Assembly (NCBI RefSeq): GCF_029360725.1
Contig: NZ_JARKMY010000009.1
Location: 1-64,000 of the forward strand
Reading direction: 5' to 3'
Source of the DNA: Chryseolinea sp. H1M3-3
Lineage (GTDB): Bacteria; Bacteroidota; Bacteroidia; Cytophagales; Cyclobacteriaceae
Length of the DNA: 64,000 nt
Position 1 is the stretch's first letter. The number at the start of each line of letters is the position of its first letter. This document shows, one piece after another, positions 37,209-47,628 of this stretch. The translations under genes were made by a program, and so were the position numbers. The notes below the pieces were generated by a model. That model was not told the origin of the DNA. It worked only from the letters and a program-made list of their open reading frames with translations, and did not search any database.

Positions 37209-39251
37209 ATGACAATGAAAAAACTATTTTTTGCAGGGTTCAGTGTGGTCGCTTTGTTGGCCTGCCAACTTTCTTTTGGAGCAGTCGCAGATACCACCAC
37301 ATTGCGATCAAAACCTGTTTACGGAAAGGAAGCAAAAGTAATAACCTATATCCTGGATAATAATCACTACCGAAAAATCAAATTGGATGATTCACTGTCA
37401 TCGGTTATCCTCGACGAATACATTAAAAGCCTGGATAATAATAAGACGTATTTTACAACGGCCGACCTACAGCAGTTTGAAAAGTATCGTACAAAGATGG
37501 ACGACCTTATTCGCGCTGAAAATGTTGAAGTTGCCTATCTGATTTACAATGCATTCAGAAAGCGCTTCGACGAAAGAATGAATTATATCATGACGCAACT
37601 CGTCAACCAGCAATTTGATTATTCGGTCGAAGAATATTATGAAACTGACAGGGACAAAGAACCCTGGTGTAAATCGGAGGCTGAGTTGAATGAAGTTTGG
37701 AGGAAGGCGATCAAGAGCCAGGCACTCAGTTTAAAATTAGCTGGAAAGTCACAGCCTGACATTGAGAAGACATTGAAAGAACGCTACGAGCGATTTGCCA
37801 AATCCATCAAGCAATTTAATAGCGAAGATGTTTTCAGCATGTACATGAATTCGGTAACCGAATCTTACGATCCGCACACGAATTACTTGTCGCCAAAAGC
37901 AGCTGACTTATTTAAGCAACAAATGAGTTTGTCGTTGGAAGGCATTGGCGCCAGGCTGCAAACGGAAAATGACTATACCAAAGTTGCTGAAATAATTACC
38001 GGTGGGCCTGCTGAAAAGAGCGACCTCATTCATGTGAGCGATAGGATTATTGGCGTAGGACAAGGCGCCAGCGGCGAAGTCGTCGACGTAATCGGCTGGA
38101 GAATAGATGAAGTTGTTAAATTAATTAAAGGTCCCAAAGGCACCACGGTAAGGCTACAAATCCTGCCAGCTGAAACCGGTATTAACGGACCTTCAAAAAT
38201 GATCACGATCGTTCGGGATAAAATCAAACTGGAGGATCAACAAGCAAAGAAAAGTGTAATTCACTATCAAAAGGATGGTAAAGATCAGAAATTGGGCGTC
38301 ATTACCTTACCGACTTTTTACATGGATTTTGAAGCCTATCAAAAGGGTGATCCCAACTATACGAGTACCACGCGCGATGTTCAAAAACTAGTGAAGGAAC
38401 TTCAGGCTGAAAATGTAGCAGGAATTGTGTTGGATCTTAGAAACAACGGTGGCGGTTCTTTAACAGAAGCAATTGACTTAACAGGACTATTTATAAAAGA
38501 TGGGCCCGTCGTTCAGGTGAAAAACTCCGCGAATAAAATTGAAACGTTAACCGACGACAATCCTTCTTTGATATATAATGGTCCGCTGGTGGTGTTAACA
38601 AATCGTTTCAGCGCTTCAGCTTCTGAAATTTTCGCCGGTGCCATCCAGGATTACCACCGCGGTGTAATCGTAGGTGAATCCAGTTACGGCAAGGGAACTG
38701 TTCAAACGGTCATCAATTTGAACCGATTTATCAATGACCCTAATAACCAGGTTGGTGAACTCAAAATAACATTCCAGAAATTTTACAGAGTAACTGGAAG
38801 CAGCACTCAGCACAAAGGCGTTACGCCAGATATTAAATTACCTACACCGCTAAGCCCCGAACAGTTTGGAGAAAGCTCTAGTCCAAGTGCGCTGCCATGG
38901 GATGAAATCAGAGGCACGTTATATCAAAAGACCCCGATGATCAATGACAAGGTCATAACGAATCTCACAAAATCTTATGAGGATCGATTGAAGTCTGATG
39001 CATCGCTGCAACGTTTTGTGAGTGAAACTCAAGAAACCAGTAAAAGTTATAAAGAGACCAGAGTCTCATTGAATGAAGTGGCCCGTAAGAAAGAAATGGA
39101 GGAAGCTGAGAAGAAAAAGGCAGCGAACAAATTAAATACAAAAATCGTGGGTAAAGAAGGTACACCAACAGACCTGATGGAGATGGATGATGAATACCTC
39201 CGGGAAGGACTGTTTGTGCTAAGCGATTTGATTACGACTAAGTTGGGCTGA
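37209..39251 (+). CDS. prc: Tail-specific (C-terminal processing) protease
   Basis: The protein is 680 residues from MTMKKLFFAGF, with a signal peptide. Layout: Prc-type N-terminal domain (~40-220); PDZ domain (~230-330) with GIGARLQTENDYTKVAEII; S41 protease core with FSASASEIFAGA and SYGKGTVQ, where the catalytic dyad is Ser470 and Lys495 (25 apart as in the family); and a C-terminal Prc domain (~560-680). It degrades periplasmic proteins from their C-termini. Length matches Prc rather than the shorter CtpA. A strong terminator follows. Confidence 0.93.
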   Translation: MTMKKLFFAGFSVVALLACQLSFGAVADTTTLRSKPVYGKEAKVITYILDNNHYRKIKLDDSLSSVILDEYIKSLDNNKTYFTTADLQQFEKYRTKMDDLIRAENVEVAYLIYNAFRKRFDERMNYIMTQLVNQQFDYSVEEYYETDRDKEPWCKSEAELNEVWRKAIKSQALSLKLAGKSQPDIEKTLKERYERFAKSIKQFNSEDVFSMYMNSVTESYDPHTNYLSPKAADLFKQQMSLSLEGIGARLQTENDYTKVAEIITGGPAEKSDLIHVSDRIIGVGQGASGEVVDVIGWRIDEVVKLIKGPKGTTVRLQILPAETGINGPSKMITIVRDKIKLEDQQAKKSVIHYQKDGKDQKLGVITLPTFYMDFEAYQKGDPNYTSTTRDVQKLVKELQAENVAGIVLDLRNNGGGSLTEAIDLTGLFIKDGPVVQVKNSANKIETLTDDNPSLIYNGPLVVLTNRFSASASEIFAGAIQDYHRGVIVGESSYGKGTVQTVINLNRFINDPNNQVGELKITFQKFYRVTGSSTQHKGVTPDIKLPTPLSPEQFGESSSPSALPWDEIRGTLYQKTPMINDKVITNLTKSYEDRLKSDASLQRFVSETQETSKSYKETRVSLNEVARKKEMEEAEKKKAANKLNTKIVGKEGTPTDLMEMDDEYLREGLFVLSDLITTKLG

Positions 39252-39268
39252 TAAACGTTTGACATCAT

Positions 39269-39302
39269 AAAAAAGGCAGGAGGATTACCTGCCTTTTTTA
39301 TT
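39269..39302. terminator. Bidirectional Rho-independent terminator
   Basis: The stem AAAAGGCAGG / CCTGCCTTTT with loop AGGATTA lies just after the prc stop and ends in a T-run. Confidence 0.9.
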
Positions 39303-39374
39303 TTTAGGTTTGCTGGAATCGCTCATTAATTCATATTTTAAACTTTATTTTTGAGCGAGCCATAAAGAAACCTC

Positions 39375-42300
39375 ATGAGTGAAGAATTACTCAAAGCGAT
39401 TTTACAACTTTTTGCTATTGTTGCTCGTGAACATGTTACGGAAGCCGAACGCAGTAACATTAAAGAATTCCTGAGTCTCCATCTGAATAGAGATTCCATC
39501 AATTACTATCTAAAACTGTTTGATGAATTTGCCTCCTCCACACAAATCGATAAGCGACAGGATTTGACCAACGTGGATGCTGACACACAGCAGTTCGTTG
39601 ACGACTGGGCGAAGATCATGCAAATTGTGAAGCAGGTTAACCAGGCGTTGACCATGCAACAGAAGGTAGTGTTGATTGTGAAGACTATTGAGCTTGTATA
39701 TGCCGATGAGCATATTTCCGAACGACAGGCAAATCTCGTTTTTTATATCGGGCAGTCGCTGAAAATTCCTTTGGCAGATGTTCAGGCATTACAATCTTTT
39801 GTAATCGGAAAAGACATTGATGATCTTGCTTCAAAGAATGTTTTAATCATCGATGAAGGATCAGGAGAATATCCGGGACCTCGGATTATTGAAAAGGATC
39901 TCACGGGTCTTATTGCTATCATCCGCCTGCAAGACTCAGAGATTTACTTTATCAAATACCTCGGCATCACAACACTTTATCTTAACAGCATTATCCTTAA
40001 AAGCCGGAAAATTGATGTGTTTCCGACCGGTAGCACTATACGGGGTGATAAGGTAGGGCCTATTTATTACAGCGATATTATTGGCAAGTTTCTTACCGAT
40101 GAAAGCCAGACGAAGATAACATTTACCGCCGACCACATTTTCTATCATTTTAAAACAGGGAGAGCGGGCCTCCAAAATATAAACATCGCGGAAAAAGGAG
40201 GCAAGCTAATCGGTTTGATGGGAGCCAGCGGGTCGGGAAAGTCTACGTTGCTGAATGTACTTAACGGAACAGAAAAACCATCGAGTGGAAGGGTATTTGT
40301 AAACGGAATTGATATTCACGAGAGGCCCAACGATGTGCAGGGCATTATCGGCTACGTTCCTCAGGATGATTTGCTGATTGAAGAATTAACCGTTTTTGAA
40401 AACCTGTATTATGCTGCAAAACTTTGTTTTGGACACTATTCGGAAAATGAGATCATAGAACTCGTCCTGAAAGTATTGTCAAGCCTTGGACTTACTGAAA
40501 TACGAAATTTGAAAGTAGGGTCTCCGCTGGAAAAAACTATCAGCGGCGGCCAGCGGAAAAGATTGAATATCGGATTGGAACTACTCCGTGAACCAACCAT
40601 CCTTTTTGTTGATGAACCAACGTCAGGCCTATCCTCGAGGGACTCTGAAAACATCATGGACTTGTTAAAGGAATTGAGTTTGCGTGGAAAAATGGTGTTT
40701 GTTGTTATCCACCAACCCTCTTCCGACATATTTAAAATGTTTGACACATTGATCATTATGGATGTCGGTGGTTTCCAAATTTATTATGGAAACCCGATTG
40801 AATCTGTTATCTATTTTAGGGATATCATCAACGCCGCCAATAAGACCCAAGGCGCTTGCCCCGAATGTGGTAACATCAATCCGGAACAAATTTTTAGCAT
40901 CATCGAGACCCGCGTTGTTAATGAATATGGCAGGTTAACGCAAACACGAAAAGTTTCGCCAGGTCAGTGGTATCAATATTTCAAACAGAAAATTAAGCCA
41001 CCAAAGATCGAGCATGTCAGGGAAACCTTGCCTGTTGTGCAGGAAATTCCCAATTGGCTGAAGCAACTTCGGATATTCATCACCAGAGACGTTCTTGCCA
41101 AGCTTGCGAACAAACAATACCTGTACATCAACCTATTTGAAGGTCCGGTACTTGCTTTTTTCATAGCCTTTATGGTGAAGTATTACAATACGACGGAAGG
41201 CACCGGAGCCTATAGTTTCTACCACAATAAGAATATACCCGTCTATTTTTTTATGAGTGTGGTGGTGGCCCTATTCTTTGGACTTACCATGAGTGCTGAA
41301 GAAATTTTTAAAGATCGTAAAATCCTTAAGCGTGAAAAATTTCTGCATCTAAGCCGGAGCAGTTATCTTGTTTCGAAGGTTGCTGTCATGTTTTTTATAT
41401 CTGCTATCCAGACCTTTTTATTCATATTAGTGGGTAACAGCATTCTGGAAATTCCGCTGCAGGAAGCGCGTTATTGGGTAATTCTTTTTACTTGTTCATG
41501 TTTTGCCAATATGCTGGGATTAAATATATCTGCATCTTTTAATTCTGCAGTCACCATTTATATTCTTATTCCGTTGTTGATCATTCCTCAATTGTTACTA
41601 AGTGGTGTTGTTATCAGTTTTGATAAATTCAATCCGCGTGTAACCGAGCCCATTGGGGTACCGTTGGCGGGCGAGATAATGGCATCCCGTTGGGCTTTTG
41701 AAGCGTTTATGGTGACGCAATTCCGTGACAATAAATTTGAAAAGAAATTTTATGATCTGGATAAAACAATAGGAGACGCCGAATATAAACGCATATACTA
41801 CATACCGGCATTGGAATCCAAATTGGCTTATTGTCTACATAACCGGTCCCAGTGGAGAAATTCACGCAATACCCAGATGACAGCAGCGCTATCGTTGTTA
41901 AAAAGCGAAATTGGTAACGAATTGAAATTTATTGGAACAGAACATTTTAAATATCTCGATAATTTAACCATTGGAAAATTTGATTCTACAGCCTATGAAG
42001 GCACGGCAGCTTTTCTTTCTACACTTAGAAAATATTATGGCATTAAACTGCAAAAAGCAACCGAAGAAAAAGATCGGCGTGTTGCTGATTTAACATCGAC
42101 CCCTACAAAGAATCTATTGTACGAGGCAGACAGAATGAATTATACGAATGATGCAGTTACGGATGCGGTCATGAATGTTTCTGCCACACAAAGAATTCTT
42201 GAATACAACGGTGCATTAATTCAAAAGATTTATCCCATCTTTCAAGACGATCATAAGCCTAAACATGTTTTAGATTTTTCAGCAAATCTTTACCAGCCAA

Positions 42301-42464
42301 CAAAACATTTTGGTGGCGTTTACTGGAACACGTTATATTTTAACATTGTTGTTATCTGGTCGATGACGGTTGTTCTTTTTATCACACTCTACTTTGATGT
42401 GTTAAAACAAATTGTCACCAAGCTTGAAGGGAACCGGAGATACAAAAGGAAACCAAAAGAATAA
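39375..42464 (+). CDS. Large ABCG-like transporter with N-terminal TerB-like region
   Basis: The protein is 1029 residues. N-terminal helices (~1-140) resemble TerB-like domains. A ~100-residue beta-rich part follows (~155-250, FHA-like: GPRIIEKDLTGLIAIIRLQ, LNSIILKS). The ABC ATPase (~260-480) has Walker A at Lys289 (GASGSGKST), signature ISGGQRKRLNIG, and Walker B ILFVDEPTSGLSS. A CPECGN segment lies at ~500. An ABC-2 type membrane part (~600-800) carries about six helices, then a large soluble segment and a final helix. The single polypeptide resembles eukaryotic ABCG half-transporters in order (ATPase then membrane). Substrate unknown; it stands alone. Confidence 0.82.
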   Translation: MSEELLKAILQLFAIVAREHVTEAERSNIKEFLSLHLNRDSINYYLKLFDEFASSTQIDKRQDLTNVDADTQQFVDDWAKIMQIVKQVNQALTMQQKVVLIVKTIELVYADEHISERQANLVFYIGQSLKIPLADVQALQSFVIGKDIDDLASKNVLIIDEGSGEYPGPRIIEKDLTGLIAIIRLQDSEIYFIKYLGITTLYLNSIILKSRKIDVFPTGSTIRGDKVGPIYYSDIIGKFLTDESQTKITFTADHIFYHFKTGRAGLQNINIAEKGGKLIGLMGASGSGKSTLLNVLNGTEKPSSGRVFVNGIDIHERPNDVQGIIGYVPQDDLLIEELTVFENLYYAAKLCFGHYSENEIIELVLKVLSSLGLTEIRNLKVGSPLEKTISGGQRKRLNIGLELLREPTILFVDEPTSGLSSRDSENIMDLLKELSLRGKMVFVVIHQPSSDIFKMFDTLIIMDVGGFQIYYGNPIESVIYFRDIINAANKTQGACPECGNINPEQIFSIIETRVVNEYGRLTQTRKVSPGQWYQYFKQKIKPPKIEHVRETLPVVQEIPNWLKQLRIFITRDVLAKLANKQYLYINLFEGPVLAFFIAFMVKYYNTTEGTGAYSFYHNKNIPVYFFMSVVVALFFGLTMSAEEIFKDRKILKREKFLHLSRSSYLVSKVAVMFFISAIQTFLFILVGNSILEIPLQEARYWVILFTCSCFANMLGLNISASFNSAVTIYILIPLLIIPQLLLSGVVISFDKFNPRVTEPIGVPLAGEIMASRWAFEAFMVTQFRDNKFEKKFYDLDKTIGDAEYKRIYYIPALESKLAYCLHNRSQWRNSRNTQMTAALSLLKSEIGNELKFIGTEHFKYLDNLTIGKFDSTAYEGTAAFLSTLRKYYGIKLQKATEEKDRRVADLTSTPTKNLLYEADRMNYTNDAVTDAVMNVSATQRILEYNGALIQKIYPIFQDDHKPKHVLDFSANLYQPTKHFGGVYWNTLYFNIVVIWSMTVVLFITLYFDVLKQIVTKLEGNRRYKRKPKE

Positions 42465-42502
42465 TTTCATTAACCTGAATATTGTAACTAACTATTTTGA
42501 TC

Positions 42503-42955
42503 ATGACCAAAAATCTTTTCATTCCAGTACTGTCGCTGTCGTTAATAATGGCATTTGGTTGCTCGACCAAGAATAAAGAATCTGGCAACGATCATCAAGA
42601 TCATGAGGCAATGGGTGAAGATTGGAAAGAAATGGATGACTTTCACATGGTGATGGCTGAAGCCTTTCATCCCTATAAAGATTCGTCGAATTTGGAGCCA
42701 GCAAAACAAAACGCTGCCGAGTTGATGGAAGCCGCTGACAAGTGGGCACAAGCTCCTATACCAGAAAAATTCGAGGAAGATGATGAAGTGAAATTTAAAA
42801 TAAATCAATTAAAAGTTGATGCTGCAACGTTCGTTGACGTCGTAAAGGCGGGCGATGATAAAGCAATAGGGGAATCACTTACCAAGCTGCACGATCTTTT
42901 TCATGAGCTTCAGGAGTCGTGGTACGGCTCGCACGGCGAGATGAATCATCATTGA
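42503..42955 (+). CDS. Small lipoprotein rich in His/Met, hypothetical
   Basis: The protein is 150 residues from MTKNLFIPVLSLSL, with lipobox FGC near residue 20. The mature part begins with a His/Asp stretch (NDHQDHEAMGEDW) and ends in SHGEMNHH. The middle is a mostly helical bundle pattern (MAEAFHPYKDSSNLEP, then FKINQLKVDAATFVDVVKAG). This could bind a metal or heme (cytochrome c'-like size), but no CxxCH motif is present, so heme attachment is not supported. Function unknown. Confidence 0.65.
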   Translation: MTKNLFIPVLSLSLIMAFGCSTKNKESGNDHQDHEAMGEDWKEMDDFHMVMAEAFHPYKDSSNLEPAKQNAAELMEAADKWAQAPIPEKFEEDDEVKFKINQLKVDAATFVDVVKAGDDKAIGESLTKLHDLFHELQESWYGSHGEMNHH

Positions 42956-43118
42956 CGATCTGGAGCACGAACAGAACTCTTGCGCGCGAATTTTTTTTAT
43001 CCCCATTTTCATGGAGGCTTTTAGCAGATCAAGCCTAAAGTCATCAACAGGTAATGACTGAGATCGTTTACAAGACTCGGGCACTCTTTTACATTTGTTT
43101 TTAAAACCAACCCCTGAC

Positions 43119-45839
43119 ATGAATTATAATCGTAGACTTTTGCTACGCACAGCGTTGCTGTGTGTATGCTGCTGTTTTTATTTTATCTCGAACGCTGCTA
43201 TCATTTATGTTAATCCGTTGGCCGCTGGCTCGAACAACGGAACCAGTTGGGCGAATGCCTATACTTCTCTTAACAGCGCCCTCGCATCAGCCGTTAACGG
43301 TGATCAAATTTGGGTTGCACAGGGTGTCTATAAACCTACAACCCAGGTTGATGTTAATTTAAACGGCGGACTTGAAGCCCGTGAAGCTACCTTCCGCATT
43401 CCTGATGGCGTGTCACTTTACGGAGGCTTCAATGGCACAGAGGCAACCTTAGAGGAACGTGATTGGCAAAGTAACGTCACCATTCTCAGTGGAGACATCG
43501 ATAATAATGACGTTAACCTTGACGGTAATTATATCGCGGAGACCACCGGTGATTTGGCAGGCAGTAATGCTTATCACGTTATCTATACGGAGAACGTCAA
43601 TGGCTCTACTTCGCTTGATGGATTCATTGTAACCGGAGGGAAGGCCGAATTTGCAGGCGATGTCAACGATGCCAATCAGGATGGCGGTGCATGGTATAAC
43701 AGACTAAGCGGCGTGATAAATGCCAGCAGTCCTTCCATCAAGAATACTACTTTTCGGGGCAACTATGCATCTTCAGAAGGTGGCGCGATCTATAACACAA
43801 ATGGTTTAGCAGGCGGTGCTGTGCTATCACTCATCGAGAATTGTAAGTTCATCAGCAATGAATCAAATTTTGCCGGTGGTGCAATCAGTTTGGGATCCTT
43901 TCAGCCAGGCAATTATCAAATGCACATTGTTAGTTCGGAATTTACGTCTAATGAAGCCTACAGACGTGGTGGTGCGATTTATTTAGTAGGCGACCATATT
44001 ACAATAGATTCAACCAAATTCCTTAGCAATAGCGTTACCGTGATTATGCCAGGGGAAACAAGGCCAGGTTCCGGTGGCGCCGTGGCGATGACAACTTCCA
44101 ATGCCATTTTTAACCATTGTATTTTTGATAGTAATAGTGCAACAGGAAATGCCACGGGTGCTTTTGAAGGCGGTGGTGGTGGCGCGGTCTATATGTCAAC
44201 GAATGAGCCACAAAATACAACGCTTGGTGCATCGGAGCCAAAATTTATTAACTGCGGATTTTATAACAACGTTGCGAATGGAAATACTGCAGCATGGGGT
44301 GGCGCTGCGCTTCACTTGAGTGACGCCGGCCAACTTAGGCCTAAATATGTGAATTGTGTTTTCTCTGGCAATGAAGCACAACATGATGGCGGCGCGATTG
44401 CAAACTTTACCAGAGTAATAGGTTTGAATGACGAAGCATTTGTTCCTGAATTGAAGCCAACATTTACCAACTGCACTTTCACAGCAAATCAGGCTGGGTC
44501 CAGGGGCGGCGCCATCTACAATGATGGCTACCTTCACATGGGGGTTGAAGTTCTAAATTCAAGGATTGAAAATTCTATTCTGTGGAACGATGGAGCGACA
44601 GTACAGGGTCCCGAAGTTCATAATTCCGGCGGAATCAATATCGTTGCCTATTCTTTGATTGAAGGCTCGGGTGGAAGCGGTGGTGGATGGAATAATACGA
44701 TCGGAACGGATGGTGGAAATAATATTGACGAAGATCCTGATTTCGTGAATGAAAGCGATCCAGATGGAGCAGATAATGTTCCGGCTACGGGAGATGATGG
44801 TTTACGATTAAGTAATACATCGCCCGCAGTTAACGAAGGAAACAATCTCGCTGTCGGTCTTGCGGGAATAACAATAGATTTCGCGCTTGCCGACAGAATC
44901 CTTGGTGCCAACGTCGACATGGGCGCGTATGAACGCGGTGGCATAATACTTCCCAACTTCGATATTTACTGGCTTGAAGAATGGAGGCCATTTCCTCCGG
45001 TTTGCCTGAGTTGCCCCTGGTCGTTTACTTTGCTTGACCGAACGATACAGTATTACATATGGGACGGTCCTGCGCAGTTGGTAGACAAGGGAGAGACCGC
45101 CTACATCAAAGGCCACATCGTCAATACCAAAAATAAGAAGATGGGATTTGATGTTTACCTGAAGCTTGTAAACAAACACGATTGGAATGCCTGGAGCAAC
45201 AAGGGACGCACTTATAGTGCCCTTACACTTGAGGCAATATTAACGGCAAAAAGAACACATACCCGTTGGACGTTCTGGGAGCTTTCGGGCGAAAGCTATT
45301 TGAAAGGGACAGGAGAACTCTCTGGTGAACTCCAGCTTACTCATGCACCAGCTAATTTCAAACTTGGATTCCAATTAGGCGAGGGTGCCAACGGATGGGA
45401 TAAGGATCGTGGAATAAGTGGATCTTTTGCCTATAAGGGAACACTGCGATATAAAGGAAGCCGGTTACCATTGAAGGGACACGGCAGTATGAACGTTGAT
45501 GCTACACCATGCACAAAAGGATGTGTTCCACTAGACGAGTCGCCGCGTGTTGCAGAGAACCAAACCATGATACCGGAGGTCGAGAACACAACCTATCACA
45601 TCAGTGCCTACCCGGTTCCTGCCACTGACCACATTACTATTTCCAATGAAAGCCTCGCGGCAGGAAAGTATGCAGTGAAATTTTATGACAACCTGGGTAC
45701 TTTAAAAAAGTCAGAAAGCTTTGATACCGATAATGGGGATTTCGTCGTATCGATAAGTGACCTCGACCCAGGCATTTATGTTCTCAAGTTGATTGCTGCT
45801 TCAGGTGACGTCTTGACGAAAAAACTGATTGTAGAATAG
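43119..45839 (+). CDS. Secreted right-handed beta-helix protein with T9SS sorting domain
   Basis: The protein is 906 residues from MNYNRRLLLRTA, with a signal peptide. A parallel beta-helix region (~25-600) has repeated short segments such as GGAIYNTNGL, GGAISLGS and FTNCTFTANQAGSRGGAIY, of the type found in pectate-lyase-like or choice-of-anchor proteins. Acidic D-x-D-x-N stretches at ~520-570 may bind calcium. A ~170-residue segment without recognisable family follows (DIYWLEEWRPFPPVCLSCPW onward). A C-terminal sorting domain (YHISAYPVPATDHITISNES ... KKLIVE) predicts type IX secretion. Confidence 0.82.
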   Translation: MNYNRRLLLRTALLCVCCCFYFISNAAIIYVNPLAAGSNNGTSWANAYTSLNSALASAVNGDQIWVAQGVYKPTTQVDVNLNGGLEAREATFRIPDGVSLYGGFNGTEATLEERDWQSNVTILSGDIDNNDVNLDGNYIAETTGDLAGSNAYHVIYTENVNGSTSLDGFIVTGGKAEFAGDVNDANQDGGAWYNRLSGVINASSPSIKNTTFRGNYASSEGGAIYNTNGLAGGAVLSLIENCKFISNESNFAGGAISLGSFQPGNYQMHIVSSEFTSNEAYRRGGAIYLVGDHITIDSTKFLSNSVTVIMPGETRPGSGGAVAMTTSNAIFNHCIFDSNSATGNATGAFEGGGGGAVYMSTNEPQNTTLGASEPKFINCGFYNNVANGNTAAWGGAALHLSDAGQLRPKYVNCVFSGNEAQHDGGAIANFTRVIGLNDEAFVPELKPTFTNCTFTANQAGSRGGAIYNDGYLHMGVEVLNSRIENSILWNDGATVQGPEVHNSGGINIVAYSLIEGSGGSGGGWNNTIGTDGGNNIDEDPDFVNESDPDGADNVPATGDDGLRLSNTSPAVNEGNNLAVGLAGITIDFALADRILGANVDMGAYERGGIILPNFDIYWLEEWRPFPPVCLSCPWSFTLLDRTIQYYIWDGPAQLVDKGETAYIKGHIVNTKNKKMGFDVYLKLVNKHDWNAWSNKGRTYSALTLEAILTAKRTHTRWTFWELSGESYLKGTGELSGELQLTHAPANFKLGFQLGEGANGWDKDRGISGSFAYKGTLRYKGSRLPLKGHGSMNVDATPCTKGCVPLDESPRVAENQTMIPEVENTTYHISAYPVPATDHITISNESLAAGKYAVKFYDNLGTLKKSESFDTDNGDFVVSISDLDPGIYVLKLIAASGDVLTKKLIVE

Positions 45840-45865
45840 AATTTATTTGTTGGCTTGATCTTATG

Positions 45866-45904
45866 GAGGCTGTAAAGCGATGCGCTTTGACAGCCTCTTT
45901 TTTT
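45866..45904 (+). terminator. Rho-independent terminator
   Basis: The stem GAGGCTG / CAGCCTC, with an inner AAAGCG / CGCTTT extension, is followed by a T-run just after the beta-helix gene. Confidence 0.85.
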
Positions 45905-46032
45905 GGAGTCTGTCGGGGTGTGTCATGGTTAATGTTTAAGAAGACAACAGTTAACATTTATCCTCAGGTAACTATTGTTTGCAACAGGTTTATTTCTACT
46001 TATATTTCCAACTTGACAATCGTGTAACGTAA

Positions 46033-47580
46033 ATGGAAACTACCGTCCTTACCCGCCAGGAGAAATCAAAGCTCTGGTTTGTTATCGCAGCTTCGTCCGT
46101 TGGGACATTAATCGAATGGTACGATTTTTACATCTTTGGAAGTCTTGCCATCATTCTTTCAGAACAGTTTTTTCCCCAGACAAATCCGACAGCCGCGTTT
46201 CTTTCGACGTTAGCAACATTCGCTGCAGGTTTTATTGTCCGGCCTTTTGGAGCTATTGTTTTCGGGCGCCTAGGCGACCTGGTGGGCAGAAAGTATACAT
46301 TCATGATTACCCTCATCCTTATGGGCGGATCGACTTTCGCCATTGGCCTCATCCCAGGATACAGTACGATCGGAATATTTGCACCTATATTGGTTTTAAT
46401 TCTTCGCTTGTTACAAGGTCTGGCATTAGGCGGTGAGTATGGTGGCGCGGCAACTTATGTAGCAGAACACGCGCCTGCATCCAAAAGAGGTTTCTACACG
46501 AGTTTCATTCAAACTACTGCAACCCTTGGCCTATTTGTTTCTATTGGTGTCATTTTGGCGGTGCGTCAGACTATGGGCATTGAAGAATTTAATGTGTGGG
46601 GTTGGCGTATTCCGTTTCTCGTATCGGCAATATTGGTAGCGGTATCCGTATTTATTCGATTACGCATGGAAGAATCTCCATTGTTTACAAAAATTAAAGC
46701 TGAGGGAAAAATTTCTAAAAATCCTATCAAGGAAAGTTTCGGTAAAAAGGAAAATCTTAAACTCGTTCTTATTGCACTGTTCGGAGCAACGGCGGGCCAG
46801 GGCGTCGTTTGGTATACCGGACAATTTTATGCTATGACGTTTATCGAAGCGACTTGTAAAGTCGAATTTGTTCAGACGCGGAATATTATCGCTGTAGCGC
46901 TTCTCATTGGGACACCATTGTTTATTTATTTTGGATGGCTGTCTGATAAGATAGGAAGAAAGATGATTATGATGATTGGTATGCTTGCGGCTGTGCTGCT
47001 ATACCGGCCTATTTATAAACAAATGTATGGGCTCGCAGACGTCTCGGGCCAGCAGGAAATTGTAGATCAAAGCCGAATTGAAAAATCAAAGGTCATTACA
47101 GCACAAGGAGATTCTATTATAACGCAATCGCATATTAAATTGTATGCTGAAGGCAACACTGTGATCGATAGAACGGTTAAAACTGTTCCAGGAAGCGACA
47201 GCCAGATTAAATCAAAAACCGAAACGAAAAAAGAAGTGCTGCTGAGTAGTGAATCTTTCTGGCTGATGATTGGTCTTGTATTGATCCAACTTGTCATGGT
47301 AACCATGGTGTATGGGCCTATTGCTGCTTTCCTCGTCGAACTTTTTCCTACCCGCATACGCTATACTTCCATGTCATTACCCTACCATATAGGGAACGGA
47401 ATTTTTGGTGGCTTGACGCCTTTTATTGCAACATCCTTATATGAGGGCAGTAAATCACCGGCGACACCAGGAGGAGACACCTTTGCAGGATTATGGTACC
47501 CCATTATCGTGGCGGCCGTTTGTTTTATTATCGGAATGATATTCCTCAGTAACAAAAGAGTTGCTGACGTTGTAGAGTAA
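46033..47580 (+). CDS. MFS transporter, metabolite:H+ symporter (MHS)-like
   Basis: The protein is 515 residues. N-terminal motif GTLIEWYDFYIFGSLA is typical of MHS-family transporters (proline/betaine/dicarboxylate-type). The A-loop signature GRLGDLVGRKY is present, then LALGGEYGGAATYVAEHAP. Twelve helices are expected. A hydrophilic stretch of ~75 residues (~335-410) lies between helices 8 and 9, a position where longer MHS proteins also carry a loop. C-terminal motifs are ELFPTRIRYTSMSLPYHIGN and GLTPFIAT. Substrate not assignable. A Bacteroidota-type -33/-7-like pair (TTTG ... TATATTTC) lies upstream. Confidence 0.9.
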   Translation: METTVLTRQEKSKLWFVIAASSVGTLIEWYDFYIFGSLAIILSEQFFPQTNPTAAFLSTLATFAAGFIVRPFGAIVFGRLGDLVGRKYTFMITLILMGGSTFAIGLIPGYSTIGIFAPILVLILRLLQGLALGGEYGGAATYVAEHAPASKRGFYTSFIQTTATLGLFVSIGVILAVRQTMGIEEFNVWGWRIPFLVSAILVAVSVFIRLRMEESPLFTKIKAEGKISKNPIKESFGKKENLKLVLIALFGATAGQGVVWYTGQFYAMTFIEATCKVEFVQTRNIIAVALLIGTPLFIYFGWLSDKIGRKMIMMIGMLAAVLLYRPIYKQMYGLADVSGQQEIVDQSRIEKSKVITAQGDSIITQSHIKLYAEGNTVIDRTVKTVPGSDSQIKSKTETKKEVLLSSESFWLMIGLVLIQLVMVTMVYGPIAAFLVELFPTRIRYTSMSLPYHIGNGIFGGLTPFIATSLYEGSKSPATPGGDTFAGLWYPIIVAAVCFIIGMIFLSNKRVADVVE

Positions 47581-47613
47581 AAGTCTTCACTGGCTGACTT
47601 ACAACGATAGTAT

Positions 47614-47621
47614 TAACTTTG
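47614..47621 (+). promoter_or_regulatory. Putative -7 box immediately upstream of the DUF4184 gene
   Basis: TAACTTTG matches TAnnTTTG only 7 bp before the ATG at 47629. If used, the transcript would have almost no leader. Confidence 0.4.
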
Positions 47622-47628
47622 TTTTGCT

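Noticed and set aside
46033-47580. Hydrophilic insertion in the MHS transporter
   Set aside because: Longer MHS-family proteins also carry a loop at this place, so I do not treat it as an inserted domain.
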